DNA of 64,000 nucleotides from NCBI RefSeq assembly GCF_040675875.1, contig NZ_JBEGII010000001.1, forward strand, positions 124,001 to 188,000, read 5' to 3'. The notes beneath the pieces were generated by a model. That model did no database searches. It was given only the letters and a program-made list of their open reading frames with translations, and was not told where the DNA came from. Source of the stretch: Microbacterium sp. LWO12-1.2. Its GTDB lineage: Bacteria; Actinomycetota; Actinomycetes; Actinomycetales; Microbacteriaceae. Positions 28,122 to 37,492 of this stretch are shown here, piece by piece (position 1 is the first letter of the stretch; the number at the start of each line of letters is the position of its first letter). Both the position numbers and the translations under genes were made by a program.

Positions 28122-29575
28122 CCGCGGTCGCCACGGTCGTCCCCGAGTCGCGGGCGACCGCGCCGAGACTGGGCTGGCTGCGCGACCGCGGCATGGGCGC
28201 GAGCATTCTGGTCGCCGCCCTCTCTGCCGCGTTCGGTGTGCTGCTGGTCGAGGTCACCGCCTACATCGGTGCCGTGCTCCAGGCAGATCCCTTCATCGGA
28301 GACAGCGAGACGCTCGCCTTCGTCGTCGCGCTGCTGTCGGTGCTGCTCACCGCGGTCGCGATGTACGTCGCCGCGATCGTCACCGCGAACACGTTCTCGA
28401 CGATCATCGCCGGGCGCACGCGCCAGATCGCGCTCATGCGCCTGATCGGAGCGACCGCCCGCTCGCAGCGCGCCGAGGTCGGACGCCAGGGGCTCATCGT
28501 CGGGATCATCGGTGCAGGCCTCGGTCTGCTCGCCGGACTCCTGGTCACCGTGGTGGGCGTGCAGGTCGGTGCGATGCTGCTCGACAACGACCCCTCGAGC
28601 TTCTCGATGGCGCAGCCGTTCATCGCTCTTCCCGTGATCGGGGTCGCACTCACGACCTGGGCGGCCGCCTGGGCGGGATCGCGGCGGGTGCTCACCGTCA
28701 CACCGTTGCAGGCTCTCGGCGGATCCGTCGAGCGCACGCACGATGAGGTGTCCGGTCGGCAGGGGCGGCACATCGGTGCGTGGGTGCTGCTGATCGGTGG
28801 GGCCGCTCTGCTCGCCGCTGGAGTCGTGATCGGTCTGATCACACCGCTCGGTGTCGTTGTCGCCTTCCTGGGCGGACTGCTCTCCTTCACCGGACTCGCT
28901 CTGGGGTCGGTGCTGTTCATGCCGCCTGTGCTGCGACTCGTCGGCAAGATGTTCGGGTCGAGCGCCACGGCACGCCTGGCCGCCGAGAATGCGCTGCGCT
29001 ACCCGGAGCGCTCCTCCCGTATGGCGATCGGCGTGGTCATGGGCGTGACCCTCGTGACGATGTTCGCGGTCGCCCTCGAATCCGCGAAGCGGCTGATGAT
29101 GAACCAGTCGGGCGACGTGCCGGACGAGTTCTTCGCCCCGTTCGATGCGTTCGCCGCGATCATGATGGTGCTCGTGGCGGTCTCGGCCGTCATCGCCGCG
29201 GTCGGGCTCGTGAACCTCCTCACGATCGGGGTGGTGCAGCGCCGCCGGGAGCTCGGGCTGCTGCGGTCGATCGGCCTGTCGAACCGCCAGGTGCGGCGGA
29301 TGGTGCTGCTCGAGGCGACGCACATCACGGTGGCCGCGACCCTCACCGGGCTCGTGCTCGGCGTCGCCTACGGCTGGATCGCGGCGCAGTCGCTGCTCGG
29401 TTCGGTGCCGACCCTTCCCGATTTCACGCCCGCCGGTCTGGTCGCCCCGCAGATCCCGTGGGTACCTGTCGCGATCATCGTGGCGGCGACGGCCGTGCTC
29501 ACCCTGGTCGCCGCAGCCACGCCCACCCGCCTCGCCACCCGCGTGGCCCCGGTCGAGGCGCTCGCCGCCGACTGA
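28118..29575 (+). CDS. FtsX-like ABC transporter permease
   Basis: A 485-residue permease with two FtsX-type halves. The first has membrane segments around residues 25-50, 68-90 and 125-150, with the coupling region GRTRQIALMRLIGAT. The second ends with three or four segments and the coupling region QRRRELGLLRSIGLSNRQVR. It is translationally coupled to its ATPase. Location behind a two-component system resembles bacterial modules that sense and export membrane-active compounds. Confidence 0.9.
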   Translation: MTAVATVVPESRATAPRLGWLRDRGMGASILVAALSAAFGVLLVEVTAYIGAVLQADPFIGDSETLAFVVALLSVLLTAVAMYVAAIVTANTFSTIIAGRTRQIALMRLIGATARSQRAEVGRQGLIVGIIGAGLGLLAGLLVTVVGVQVGAMLLDNDPSSFSMAQPFIALPVIGVALTTWAAAWAGSRRVLTVTPLQALGGSVERTHDEVSGRQGRHIGAWVLLIGGAALLAAGVVIGLITPLGVVVAFLGGLLSFTGLALGSVLFMPPVLRLVGKMFGSSATARLAAENALRYPERSSRMAIGVVMGVTLVTMFAVALESAKRLMMNQSGDVPDEFFAPFDAFAAIMMVLVAVSAVIAAVGLVNLLTIGVVQRRRELGLLRSIGLSNRQVRRMVLLEATHITVAATLTGLVLGVAYGWIAAQSLLGSVPTLPDFTPAGLVAPQIPWVPVAIIVAATAVLTLVAAATPTRLATRVAPVEALAAD

Positions 29576-29582
29576 CCCCCGT

Positions 29583-29638
29583 GAGGAGTCACGACATGCC
29601 GTGAGCGGGACCCCGCTGACGGCATGTCCTGACTCCTC
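29583..29638 (+). terminator. Large 56-base hairpin after the ABC operon
   Basis: Nested arms GAGGAGTC/GACTCCTC, GACATGCCGT/ACGGCATGTC and AGCGGG/CCCGCT pair with only two mismatched base pairs around an AC loop. It begins seven bases after the permease stop codon and ends before the comB -10. Confidence 0.7.
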
Positions 29639-29660
29639 GGCGGACGCCTAGGCTGGACGG

Positions 29661-30284
29661 ATGCCGCCGTTCGATCAGTCCACGTATCAGGTCCGCCTCG
29701 ACTGGGGCCTCGCGGGCCTCGAGCGGCTCGCGGACGCGGATGTGGTCGTGATCGTCGATGTGCTGCACTTCTCCTCGCGACTGGCGGATGCCGTGGCCGA
29801 CGGCGCCGAGGTCGACCTGACCGAGGCGGCGAGCTGGTCGGTCGACTCCACCGCCCCGGCGCTCGCGGTGACGGCGGCCGCGGGCGGGGCAACGGTGCTG
29901 GCCGGTGGCATCCGCAACGCGTCGGCGGTCGCGCGCACCGTGCAGGCCATCCAGGAGCAGCGGCAGGCGCGCACCTCGGTCGCACTGATCGCGGCAGGGG
30001 AGCGCGACGGCTCCAACGACCTGCGCTTCGCCGTCGAGGATCATCTCGGCGCCGGGGCGGTCATCGCCGCGCTCACCGACCTCGGCATCGACCACACGGC
30101 CCCGGACGCTGCGGTCGCGGCCGAGGGATTCCGCGCCCTCCGACGCGCGCTCGGACACCTGGTCTCGGCGAGCGGCTCCGGGCGCGACGCGGCGGATGCC
30201 GAGGCCGTCGCCGCGGCATCCCGACTCGACGCCGTCTCGACGGTTCCCGTGCTCCGGGACCGCGTCTTCGTCTCGTTCGCCTGA
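29661..30284 (+). CDS. comB: 2-phosphosulfolactate phosphatase family protein
   Basis: A 207-residue protein of the ComB family, which dephosphorylates 2-phosphosulfolactate in coenzyme M synthesis in archaea. Family-like segments include VVIVDVLHFSSRLADAVADG, TVLAGGIRNASAVARTV and LIAAGER. Actinobacteria with this gene usually lack coenzyme M, so the physiological substrate may be another phosphate ester. TAGGCT (29649-29654) lies six bases before the ATG with no ribosome-binding site, indicating a leaderless transcript. Confidence 0.8.
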   Translation: MPPFDQSTYQVRLDWGLAGLERLADADVVVIVDVLHFSSRLADAVADGAEVDLTEAASWSVDSTAPALAVTAAAGGATVLAGGIRNASAVARTVQAIQEQRQARTSVALIAAGERDGSNDLRFAVEDHLGAGAVIAALTDLGIDHTAPDAAVAAEGFRALRRALGHLVSASGSGRDAADAEAVAAASRLDAVSTVPVLRDRVFVSFA

Positions 30285-30402
30285 CTTCTCCTGGCTCTCC
30301 GCCGACGCGGCCGCGGCGATCTGCGCCGGCCTCATGCAGGGGCTCTCGCGCCACGCGCGAGTGCAACGACCAGGGCACGAGGCGCACGCGTAGGGTCGTG
30401 GC

Positions 30403-30867
30403 ATGAGGTATCTCCCCGCAGTCATCGTCGATGCCCTGCTGGTGCTCGTCTTCGCGGCGATCGGCCGCGCATCGCACGACGAGAACCCCGCCGGATTCCT
30501 GCTCACCGCTTGGCCGTTCCTGGTGGCACTGCTGCTCGGGCACCTGCTCGCGGCGCTGCTGCCCGCGCGTCCGCGCCGCCCCTGGTCGATCCTGTGGGGT
30601 GTCGTCGTCTGGGTGGTGACGGTCGTCGGGGGGATGCTGCTGCGGGTGCTCAGCGGCGACACGGCTCAGGTGCCGTTCATCATCGTCGCCACCCTGACGC
30701 TCGGCGTCTTCCTGGTGGGATGGCGCGGCATCACGGCGCTCGTGCGGAGGAATCGCTCACGCACCGCGACCACGGATACGGATGCCGCGACCACGGATCC
30801 TGCGACCGAAGTTCCTGCGACCGAGGACGCTTCACCGACGTCGACCGACGACGACCCCGCCGCCTGA
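30403..30867 (+). CDS. DUF3054 membrane protein
   Basis: A 154-residue protein with four membrane segments (about residues 5-20, 33-50, 63-83 and 92-108) and a threonine/alanine/aspartate-rich tail. The start YLPAVIVDALLVLVFAAIGR and the ARPRRPW turn match DUF3054, a widespread actinobacterial family of unknown function. TAGGGT (30391-30396) lies six bases before the ATG, consistent with a leaderless message. The gene is convergent with the SprT-like gene, and hairpin GCCGCGCT-C-AGCGCGGC (30892-30908) may terminate both. Confidence 0.82.
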   Translation: MRYLPAVIVDALLVLVFAAIGRASHDENPAGFLLTAWPFLVALLLGHLLAALLPARPRRPWSILWGVVVWVVTVVGGMLLRVLSGDTAQVPFIIVATLTLGVFLVGWRGITALVRRNRSRTATTDTDAATTDPATEVPATEDASPTSTDDDPAA

Positions 30868-30898
30868 CGTCATCTCCTCCGCGTGTGCAAAGCCGCGC

Positions 30899-31387
30899 TC
30901 AGCGCGGCATCTGCGCCGCGAGCCGCACATCCGTCGTGATCTCGCGACGGGTCCAGTCGAACAGGTAGCGGGCGTCGTACGTGCGCGAGCAGCGCGCGCA
31001 CGAAGTGGGTCTGGTCGGGCGGCGGTGCCGATAGGTCACGTGGCCGGCCGGGCACCGACCGACCCACGGGGCGAGCTCGACCGCGGTCTCGCCGCGATGC
31101 GTCGTGCCGCCGACGTAGCCCAGATCGCGCGCGACGCGCTTCCAGGTGGAGCCGTGCGCGGCGGCGTGCCCTGCGAGGGCGTGGGCCACCTCATGCAGGA
31201 GGACCTGATGGATCTCGTCGTCGTCGAACCGGGCGGCGAGGTAGCGCGACACCGTGATGCGCTTCTTCGTGTAATCGCACTGCCCGGCACGCCGCTTGGC
31301 ATGGTCGAAGCCGAAGGACCAGGTGTCGTCGAGATGCATCCTGATGAGCGCCTCGCCCCAGATGCGCACACGGTCAAGATCCGCCAT
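30899..31387 (-). CDS. SprT-like zinc metalloprotease domain protein
   Basis: A 162-residue protein with the zinc-protease motif HEVAH (H65-E66-x-x-H69) in QVLLHEVAHALAGHAAAHG and a C-terminal cysteine cluster (CPAGH, CARC) that may bind a second zinc. SprT-like domains occur in DNA-protein crosslink proteases of the Spartan type, but short bacterial members are uncharacterised. TAGCCT (31394-31399 on the complement) lies six bases before the ATG without a ribosome-binding site. Confidence 0.85.
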   Translation of the reverse strand: MADLDRVRIWGEALIRMHLDDTWSFGFDHAKRRAGQCDYTKKRITVSRYLAARFDDDEIHQVLLHEVAHALAGHAAAHGSTWKRVARDLGYVGGTTHRGETAVELAPWVGRCPAGHVTYRHRRPTRPTSCARCSRTYDARYLFDWTRREITTDVRLAAQMPR

Positions 31388-31442
31388 GCGCCCAGGCTAA
31401 GCCATACCACCGACAGTGTGCGCCAGCGGTCGGTGCGGTGTC

Positions 31443-31970
31443 TCAGCCGACGACGAGCTGCGAGGTGCGGCGGCGTTCGGTGGCGTCGATCGCGAGCAGC
31501 ACGGTCTCGAGGTCACGGTCGGCGGCACCCGCCTCTCGGCGCAGGAACAGCGACCGCTTGAAGCTCTCTCGCGCGGTGTCGTAATCCTCTGCGTCGAACG
31601 CGTTCTTGCCGCGGTGCTGATGCGCGAACGCGGCGATGGAGATCCACCCCTGGCCCTCCGCCTCCGCGGCGCACATCGCGAGCTCCTGATCCGCGGCGGC
31701 ATGCTGTCCGCGATACTGCTGGATCGTCGCGTGCAGCACGCGCGCCCGCAAAACGTCCTTGCGAGTGCCGGCCATGCGAGCCTGCCGCACCGCTTCGTCG
31801 GCGAGAGCCAGAGCCTCATCGAGCCGGTCCAGCACCTTGAGCAGCCAGACGCGCTCCAGGAGTGCAGGAAGACTGCGCTGCCCTTCGATCTCCTCGAGAC
31901 GCACCGCGCATTCGCTGAGGTCGACCAGCTCACGGAGGTTCTCCTGGTCGTATCCCCGGATGAAACTCAT
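31443..31970 (-). CDS. TPR-like helical repeat protein
   Basis: A 175-residue soluble, fully helical protein with three or four degenerate tetratricopeptide-like repeats (LLKVLDRLDEALALADEAVR, LHATIQQYRGQHAAADQELA and FDAEDYDTARESFKRSLFLR). Such proteins are protein-binding scaffolds. No enzymatic motif is seen. ATG at 31970 is supported by AAGGAG five bases upstream. No partner can be inferred from the flanking SprT-like and spermidine-synthase-like genes. Confidence 0.65.
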   Translation of the reverse strand: MSFIRGYDQENLRELVDLSECAVRLEEIEGQRSLPALLERVWLLKVLDRLDEALALADEAVRQARMAGTRKDVLRARVLHATIQQYRGQHAAADQELAMCAAEAEGQGWISIAAFAHQHRGKNAFDAEDYDTARESFKRSLFLRREAGAADRDLETVLLAIDATERRRTSQLVVG

Positions 31971-32064
31971 TGCTCTCCTTCCGCAGCGCCCTTGTTCCAG
32001 TCTGCCTGGCTCGCGCGCGCTCGCCGAGGCGGCGCGCCCGTGACCGGGCATCCCGTCCCCGAGG

Positions 32065-32931
32065 TCAGCGCAGGAAGAGCGACGCGTCGGGTCGAGGCGA
32101 TGCCACGGCGTCCGCGTCTGTCACGATCCGAGCCCCCTGCACGAAGGCCTTCAGCTCCGCGCCCTGCGCGATCTTGGCGGGGTGCGGACCCGCCGCGAGC
32201 AGGCGGGGAAGCCATTCCGTCGGCAGCGGAGAGGCGGACGCGGCGATCACCAGATTGCCGAATCGTCGGCCCTTGAGCACCTGGGTATCGGCGAGGACAC
32301 CGACCTCGGGCAGCACCTCCGCGATCGTCGCGACCTGTCGTCGGGCGAAGGCGAGGCCAGGGCCGTCGGCGACGTTCACCAGCAGCACGCCGCGGGGGGC
32401 GAGCAGTGCGGACAACTCGCGGTAGAACTCGACGCTGGTCAGATGCGCGGGGGTCTGGGCTCCCGAGTACACGTCGGAGACGACCAGATCGCAGCTCCCG
32501 GCGAGGGCCGCGGGAAGCCGCTTGACCCCATCGCGTGCATCGCCGATGCGGATGCGGATCGCCGCGCCCTTCGGCAGCGGGAGGTGTTCGCGGACGAGCT
32601 GTGCGAGCGGTGCTTCGAGCTCGATCACCTGCTGGCGCGAGCCGGGGCGTGTGGCATCGATGTAGCGGGGGATCGTCAGTGCGCCGGCACCGAGGTGCAC
32701 TGCCGTGAGTGCCTCTCCCGGCGAGGTGAGCTGGTCGATGACGGCGCCCATCCGCACGATGTACTCGAAGTGCAGATGTGTCGGGTCGTCGAGGTCGACA
32801 TGCGACTGCGGGGTGTCGTCGACGATGAGCTCGAAGCCGCCGGCGAACTCCGACGGCATGATCCGGGCCAGGCCTCCGTGATCGAGGCGAGCTTCCGGGT
32901 GCTCGGTGTCTCGTGATCGCGTCCGGCCCAT
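32065..32931 (-). CDS. Spermidine synthase-like methyltransferase-fold protein
   Basis: A 288-residue Rossmann-fold protein resembling spermidine synthases. The glycine-rich loop is LTAVHLGAGALTIPRYI, the acidic cofactor site VIELEAPLAQLVREH, then IRIGDARDGV and VVSDVYSGAQTPAHLTS. It lacks the full N-terminal beta-barrel and some polyamine-binding residues, so aminopropyl transfer is not certain. TAGGCT (32938-32943 on the complement) lies six bases upstream of the ATG, suggesting a leaderless mRNA. Confidence 0.78.
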   Translation of the reverse strand: MGRTRSRDTEHPEARLDHGGLARIMPSEFAGGFELIVDDTPQSHVDLDDPTHLHFEYIVRMGAVIDQLTSPGEALTAVHLGAGALTIPRYIDATRPGSRQQVIELEAPLAQLVREHLPLPKGAAIRIRIGDARDGVKRLPAALAGSCDLVVSDVYSGAQTPAHLTSVEFYRELSALLAPRGVLLVNVADGPGLAFARRQVATIAEVLPEVGVLADTQVLKGRRFGNLVIAASASPLPTEWLPRLLAAGPHPAKIAQGAELKAFVQGARIVTDADAVASPRPDASLFLR

Positions 32932-32968
32932 GGCACGAGCCTACGCCGTGGCATCCGGTGGGAGTCGC

Positions 32969-34231
32969 CTACCGCTGGTTGCCGACCGCGCAGGTCTCCT
33001 GCTCGAGCGTCTGGCCGGAGATGTCGGGAGGCAGCGTCGTCCTGACCTCGGGCACCTCGGTGGAGGTCGGATCCGGCGTCTCCTCGGTCGGCGTCTCCGT
33101 GGGCGACGGCTCCACGAGCTCGACCCCGCGGCGTGTGGTGACGTCTCCTGTGAGCTGGAGCGCATCTCCGGACTTGATCGCGGCCCAGAGTTCGTCGGCG
33201 GAGTCCCAGATCGGCACGACCTTGTTCTTGTCGTCGGGGTCGACGACGTTCGGGAACTGCACGAACACGAAGTCGCTGAACCGCACGTCCTTGAGGGTCA
33301 GCGCGATCTGCGCCAGCCGCAGCGGATCGTTCAGAGACTCGCTCGGCACGATGTTGTCGGCGACAGCGCCGGCCAGGCGCAGCACCGTGGGGATGTCGGT
33401 CAGCGTCTCGGAGCTGAGCACCTTCTTCGCGAGCCGCGACATGTACTGCTGCTGGTTCGAGATACGAGCCAGGTCGCTCTCATCGCCGACGCCGTGGCGG
33501 GTGCGGATGAACTGCAGGGCCTCATAGCCCGAGACCTCGCGCATGCCTGCGGGCCAGTCGATGCCGGTGTGGCGATCGCGGATGCCGTCGCCGGCGATGC
33601 AGACCTCGACGCCGCCGATCGCATCGGTGATGGCCATCACGCCATCGAAGCTCATCTTCGCGGCGAACTCGATCGGGATGTCGGCGAGGGTGCTCACGGT
33701 CTTGGCCACGCAGGAGAGGCCGGCGTGGTCGAAGACGGAGTTGATCGACTGCTTCTCCATCGCCGACGCGACGGAGCCGTCTTCGCGGGTGCACTCCGGC
33801 ACGGGGATCATCAGATCGCGGGGCAGCGAGACGACCGTGACGTTGCGCGGTTCGGCGGAGACGTGCACGAGCAGATTGACGTCGTTGCGCTTCATCCCGT
33901 CGGCCTCGGTGCAGCGCTCCTTGAGGAGCGCGGTCGTCTGCTCGCTGCACTCGTCGGTGCCCACCACGAGGATCGTGAACGCCTTGTCCGCCGGGAAGGC
34001 GCCGATGGTCGGGGGGTCGACCTCGGGAGCTCCCTCGAGCGCGACTGCATCCTGCCCTGCGCGGTTGAACAGGTCGACCACGACGAAGGCTCCGACAGCG
34101 ATCGCGGAGACCAGCACGACTCCCAGAGAGATGCCGAGGATGCGCAGGAAAGTCGAGAAAGCACTGCGGGTGGGGAGTGGCGCGTGTCGGGCGACTGTCG
34201 TGCGATCACCGCGTGCGTTACTACGAGCCAT
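32969..34231 (-). CDS. LytR-CpsA-Psr (LCP) family protein
   Basis: A 420-residue membrane-anchored protein with a short cytosolic N-terminus, one membrane helix (about residues 27-50) and an extracytoplasmic LCP domain (about 85-310). It includes FTILVVGTDEC, the arginine-bearing VVSLPRDLMIPVP and MREVSGYEALQFIRTRHGVG. LCP enzymes transfer glycopolymers such as wall teichoic acid or arabinogalactan from lipid carriers onto peptidoglycan. The C-terminal tail is rich in threonine, glutamate and proline. TAGGCT lies six bases before the ATG without a ribosome-binding site. It is divergent from the sugar ABC operon. Confidence 0.92.
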   Translation of the reverse strand: MARSNARGDRTTVARHAPLPTRSAFSTFLRILGISLGVVLVSAIAVGAFVVVDLFNRAGQDAVALEGAPEVDPPTIGAFPADKAFTILVVGTDECSEQTTALLKERCTEADGMKRNDVNLLVHVSAEPRNVTVVSLPRDLMIPVPECTREDGSVASAMEKQSINSVFDHAGLSCVAKTVSTLADIPIEFAAKMSFDGVMAITDAIGGVEVCIAGDGIRDRHTGIDWPAGMREVSGYEALQFIRTRHGVGDESDLARISNQQQYMSRLAKKVLSSETLTDIPTVLRLAGAVADNIVPSESLNDPLRLAQIALTLKDVRFSDFVFVQFPNVVDPDDKNKVVPIWDSADELWAAIKSGDALQLTGDVTTRRGVELVEPSPTETPTEETPDPTSTEVPEVRTTLPPDISGQTLEQETCAVGNQR

Positions 34232-34376
34232 GACGCGAGCCTACCTTTGGAAAAAATTGTTACAGCGGGATGACAATCTCGGAAACAACTTGCAGATAAT
34301 TAGTTAGTCGTAAATACTTTTCCTACAGGCGAGCACTCGATGGCCGCCGAGACATTTCAAAGAGGAGATCTTTCTG

Positions 34377-35669
34377 ATGCACAAGCGCATTCTTCCGGTC
34401 GTGGCGTTGGGCGCCGCGGCCACGCTCGGTCTCGCGGCCTGCGCAGGCGGCAGCACGGGTGGCAGCACCACCACCGATGGAGAGGGCCAGGAGCTCACCG
34501 TCTGGATCATGAAGGGCACCAACCCCGACGCATCCGCCTTCTACGACGAGGTCTCCGAGGCCTTCGAGAAGGAGACCGGCGCCACGGTCAAGATCGAGGA
34601 GATCCAGTGGGCTGACGCGCACGATCGCTTCGTGACCTCGATCGCCGGTGGCACCACCCCCGACATCGCCGAGACCGGCACCACCTGGACCGCCGAGTTC
34701 GCCGACGCCGGCGCACTCGAGCCTCTCGACTCCTACGTCGACGCCGAAGACGGTCTGCGCGACGACCTCGTCGAGGGCCTCGCTGTCGCCGGCACCTATG
34801 ACGACGAGCTGTACGGCATGCCGTGGTACGCCGGCGTCCGCTCCATCGTCTACCGCGCCGACGTGTTCGAGGAGCTCGGTCTCGAGGCTCCGAAGACCTG
34901 GGATGACATCGTCACCGCAGGCGAGGCCATCAAGGCCGCTCACCCCGAGATGATGCCGTTCCCGGTCGCGGGCGACGCCGAGTTCCAGGTCTACCCCTGG
35001 GTCTGGGGCGCCGGCGGAGAGATCGCCACGAAGGACGGCGACACCTGGACCAGCGAACTCGACAGCACCGAGTCGCAGGCCGGCATCGAGTTCTACACGG
35101 GCCTGGCCACCGAGCACGGCTTCTCCTCCGCAGGGGCCACCACCTGGAAGGAGACCGATCTCCGTGACGCCTTCACCCAGGGCAACGTCGGCATGATGCT
35201 GTCGGGCTCCTGGACCCCGAAGACGCTCATCGAGGCGAACCCCGAGCTCGAGGGCAAGATCGGCGCAGCCGTGATCCCCGGACAGGATGGCGGCATCGCC
35301 CCGTCCGTGCTCGGAGGATCGCACCTCTCGGTGTTCAACACCACCAAGAACGCCGACCTCGCGTGGGAGTTCGTCAAGCTCATGACCACCGGTGAGTTCG
35401 CCGAGAAGTGGTCGAACGAGACCGGCTACTTCCCGGGCGTCCAGTCCGCGATGGAAGAGGCCCTGGCCTCGACCGACCCGCTCGTCGCACCGTTCGCCGA
35501 GCAGATGGTCGACGGCGGCGCATCCGTCCCGGTGACCCCGAACTTCGGAGCTGTCCAGGCGAAGAAGACGACCAACTCCATGATGCAGGCCATCCTCAGC
35601 GGGCAGAAGGACGTCGCCACCGCGACGAAGGACGCCGCAGCCGAGATGACCGAACTGCTCAACCAGTAA
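34377..35669 (+). CDS. Sugar ABC transporter substrate-binding lipoprotein
   Basis: A 430-residue type 1 solute-binding protein. Its signal peptide ends in a lipobox with LGLAAC (C22 would be lipidated), followed by a serine/glycine/threonine-rich linker. ELTVWIMKGTNPD and WADAHDRFVTSIAGGTTPDI are typical of carbohydrate-binding family members. An AGAGGAG site precedes the ATG. It heads an operon with two permeases, a GH3 hydrolase and an RpiR regulator. No ATPase gene is present, so a shared MsiK-type ATPase encoded elsewhere is probably used. Confidence 0.9.
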   Translation: MHKRILPVVALGAAATLGLAACAGGSTGGSTTTDGEGQELTVWIMKGTNPDASAFYDEVSEAFEKETGATVKIEEIQWADAHDRFVTSIAGGTTPDIAETGTTWTAEFADAGALEPLDSYVDAEDGLRDDLVEGLAVAGTYDDELYGMPWYAGVRSIVYRADVFEELGLEAPKTWDDIVTAGEAIKAAHPEMMPFPVAGDAEFQVYPWVWGAGGEIATKDGDTWTSELDSTESQAGIEFYTGLATEHGFSSAGATTWKETDLRDAFTQGNVGMMLSGSWTPKTLIEANPELEGKIGAAVIPGQDGGIAPSVLGGSHLSVFNTTKNADLAWEFVKLMTTGEFAEKWSNETGYFPGVQSAMEEALASTDPLVAPFAEQMVDGGASVPVTPNFGAVQAKKTTNSMMQAILSGQKDVATATKDAAAEMTELLNQ

Positions 35670-35684
35670 GGACGCATCCCTTCC

Positions 35685-36662
35685 ATGTCGATGGTGCAAG
35701 CGCCTCTGCCGGCCACGAAGACGGAGTCCACCTCCGCCTCCGTGGCCGGCGGCCGGCCGCGCAAGCGAGGACTCTCGCTCGTCACGGCCCGCCCCTGGCT
35801 CCTCCTCGCCCCGGGGCTGATCATCCTCGCGGTGCTCATGCTCTGGCCGCTCGTGCAGGTCTTCATCTACTCGCTGCAGGACTACGGTCTGCGCGAGATC
35901 AACACGGGTGAGAGCAACTGGATCGGATTCCAGAACTACGTCGAGGCGCTCACCAATCCGACGCTCTGGACCGTGGTGCTCCCGAACACGGTCGGGTTCG
36001 CCGCCGTCGCCGTGTTCGTCACGGTCGCCGTCGGCACGCTGGTCGCGCTGCTGCTGGCTCGCCTCGGCATCGTCTGGCGCACCATCGTCTCCAGCTGCAT
36101 CATGGTCGCGTGGGCGATGCCCGCCGTGACCGGAACCTACGTCTGGACCTTCATCTTCGATGCCGACCGCGGCATCTTCAACGCGGTCCTCAAGGACCTC
36201 GGCCTGATGGATGCATCGGTCAACTGGTTCACGAACCAGTGGTCGTTCTACGCCATCGTGCTGCTAAACGTCGTGCACCACGGCTTCCCGTTCGTCGCGA
36301 TCACGGTGCTCGCCGGTCTGCTCGGTGTCTCCAAGGAGATGCTCGAGGCCGCAGCCCTCGACGGCGCCGGCGCCTGGCGCCGCTTCTGGAAGATCATCTT
36401 CCCGACCCTCAAGCCCGTCTTCTCGGTCGTCATCATCCTGTCGACGATCTGGGACTTCAAGGTCTTCGCGCAGGTGTACCTCATGCCGGGAGGTGGTGGC
36501 GGCAATCGCCAGGTGCTGAACCTCGGCGTGTGGTCGTACGTCGAGTCGTTCGGTCAGAACCGCTACGGCTTCGGCGCCGCGCTCGCCGTGCTGCTCACGC
36601 TCGTGCTGATCGGCATCACCATCGTGTACATCCGATCCCTCATGAAGGAGGACGAGCTGTGA
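35685..36662 (+). CDS. Sugar ABC transporter permease 1
   Basis: A 325-residue permease of the MalF-type family with six membrane segments (first at about residues 40-63) and the EAA-loop coupling motif EAAALDGAGAWRRFWKIIFP, which contacts the ATPase. It starts 15 bases after the binding-protein gene, and its stop overlaps the next start (GTGA). The hydrophilic N-terminus (about 35 residues) is family-typical. Confidence 0.93.
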   Translation: MSMVQAPLPATKTESTSASVAGGRPRKRGLSLVTARPWLLLAPGLIILAVLMLWPLVQVFIYSLQDYGLREINTGESNWIGFQNYVEALTNPTLWTVVLPNTVGFAAVAVFVTVAVGTLVALLLARLGIVWRTIVSSCIMVAWAMPAVTGTYVWTFIFDADRGIFNAVLKDLGLMDASVNWFTNQWSFYAIVLLNVVHHGFPFVAITVLAGLLGVSKEMLEAAALDGAGAWRRFWKIIFPTLKPVFSVVIILSTIWDFKVFAQVYLMPGGGGGNRQVLNLGVWSYVESFGQNRYGFGAALAVLLTLVLIGITIVYIRSLMKEDEL

Positions 36663-37492
36663 ACCCCCGCGCCTCTCTCCGCTCCCGGATCGGCATCGGG
36701 ATCGCCGTCGCCGCCGTCCTGATCTTCACGCTGTTCCCCGTCTACTGGATGGTCTCCAGCGCCTTCGACAAGAAGGCGTCCAGTGGCGGTCAGTCGCTGC
36801 TGCCGCAGGAGTTCACGTTCGACAACTTCACCTTCGTGCTCACGGAGGGCGGCTTCGGCACCTTCCTGCGCAACTCGGCGATCGTCGCGCTCGTCACGGT
36901 GCTCGTGAGCGCCCTGGTGTGCCTGCTGGCGGCGGTCGCGGTGGCACGCTTCCGCTTCAAGTTCCGCACCACCGTGCTCATGATGATCCTGGTCGTGCAG
37001 ATGGTGCCGCTCGAGGCCCTCGTCATCCCGCTGTTCCTGCAGGTCAAGACGCTCGGTCTGCTCAACAGCATCCTCGGCCTCATGGTGGTCTACATCGCCC
37101 TGTCGCTCGCCTTCGGCATCTGGATGCTGCGCGGCTTCGTCGCGGCGGTCCCCGTCGAGCTGGAGGAGGCCGCCTACATCGACGGCGCCAGCTGGTGGCG
37201 GATGTTCCGCTCGATCCTGCTGCCGCTCGTGATGCCCGGTCTCGTCGCCACGAGCATCTTCAGCTTCATCACCGCCTGGAACGAGTTCATCTTCGCGATG
37301 ACGATCCTCGGAGCGGAGACCGATCAGTACACCGTCTCGATCGGCCTGAAGTCGTTCTTCGGTCTGTTCGCGAACGACTGGGGCAGCATCATGGCCGCGT
37401 CGACGATCATCACCCTGCCGGTCATGGTCTTCTTCATCATCGTGCAGCGCCGCCTCTCGGCCGGCATGGTGGCAGGGGCGGTCAAGGGATGA
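36659..37492 (+). CDS. Carbohydrate ABC transporter permease 2
   Basis: A 277-residue MalG-type permease with six membrane segments and the EAA motif EEAAYIDGASWWRMFRSILLPL. GTG at 36659 is chosen because it overlaps the upstream stop and gives the standard short N-terminus before the first membrane helix. The stop overlaps the ATG of the hydrolase gene, so the three genes are translationally coupled. Confidence 0.93.
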   Translation: MNPRASLRSRIGIGIAVAAVLIFTLFPVYWMVSSAFDKKASSGGQSLLPQEFTFDNFTFVLTEGGFGTFLRNSAIVALVTVLVSALVCLLAAVAVARFRFKFRTTVLMMILVVQMVPLEALVIPLFLQVKTLGLLNSILGLMVVYIALSLAFGIWMLRGFVAAVPVELEEAAYIDGASWWRMFRSILLPLVMPGLVATSIFSFITAWNEFIFAMTILGAETDQYTVSIGLKSFFGLFANDWGSIMAASTIITLPVMVFFIIVQRRLSAGMVAGAVKG

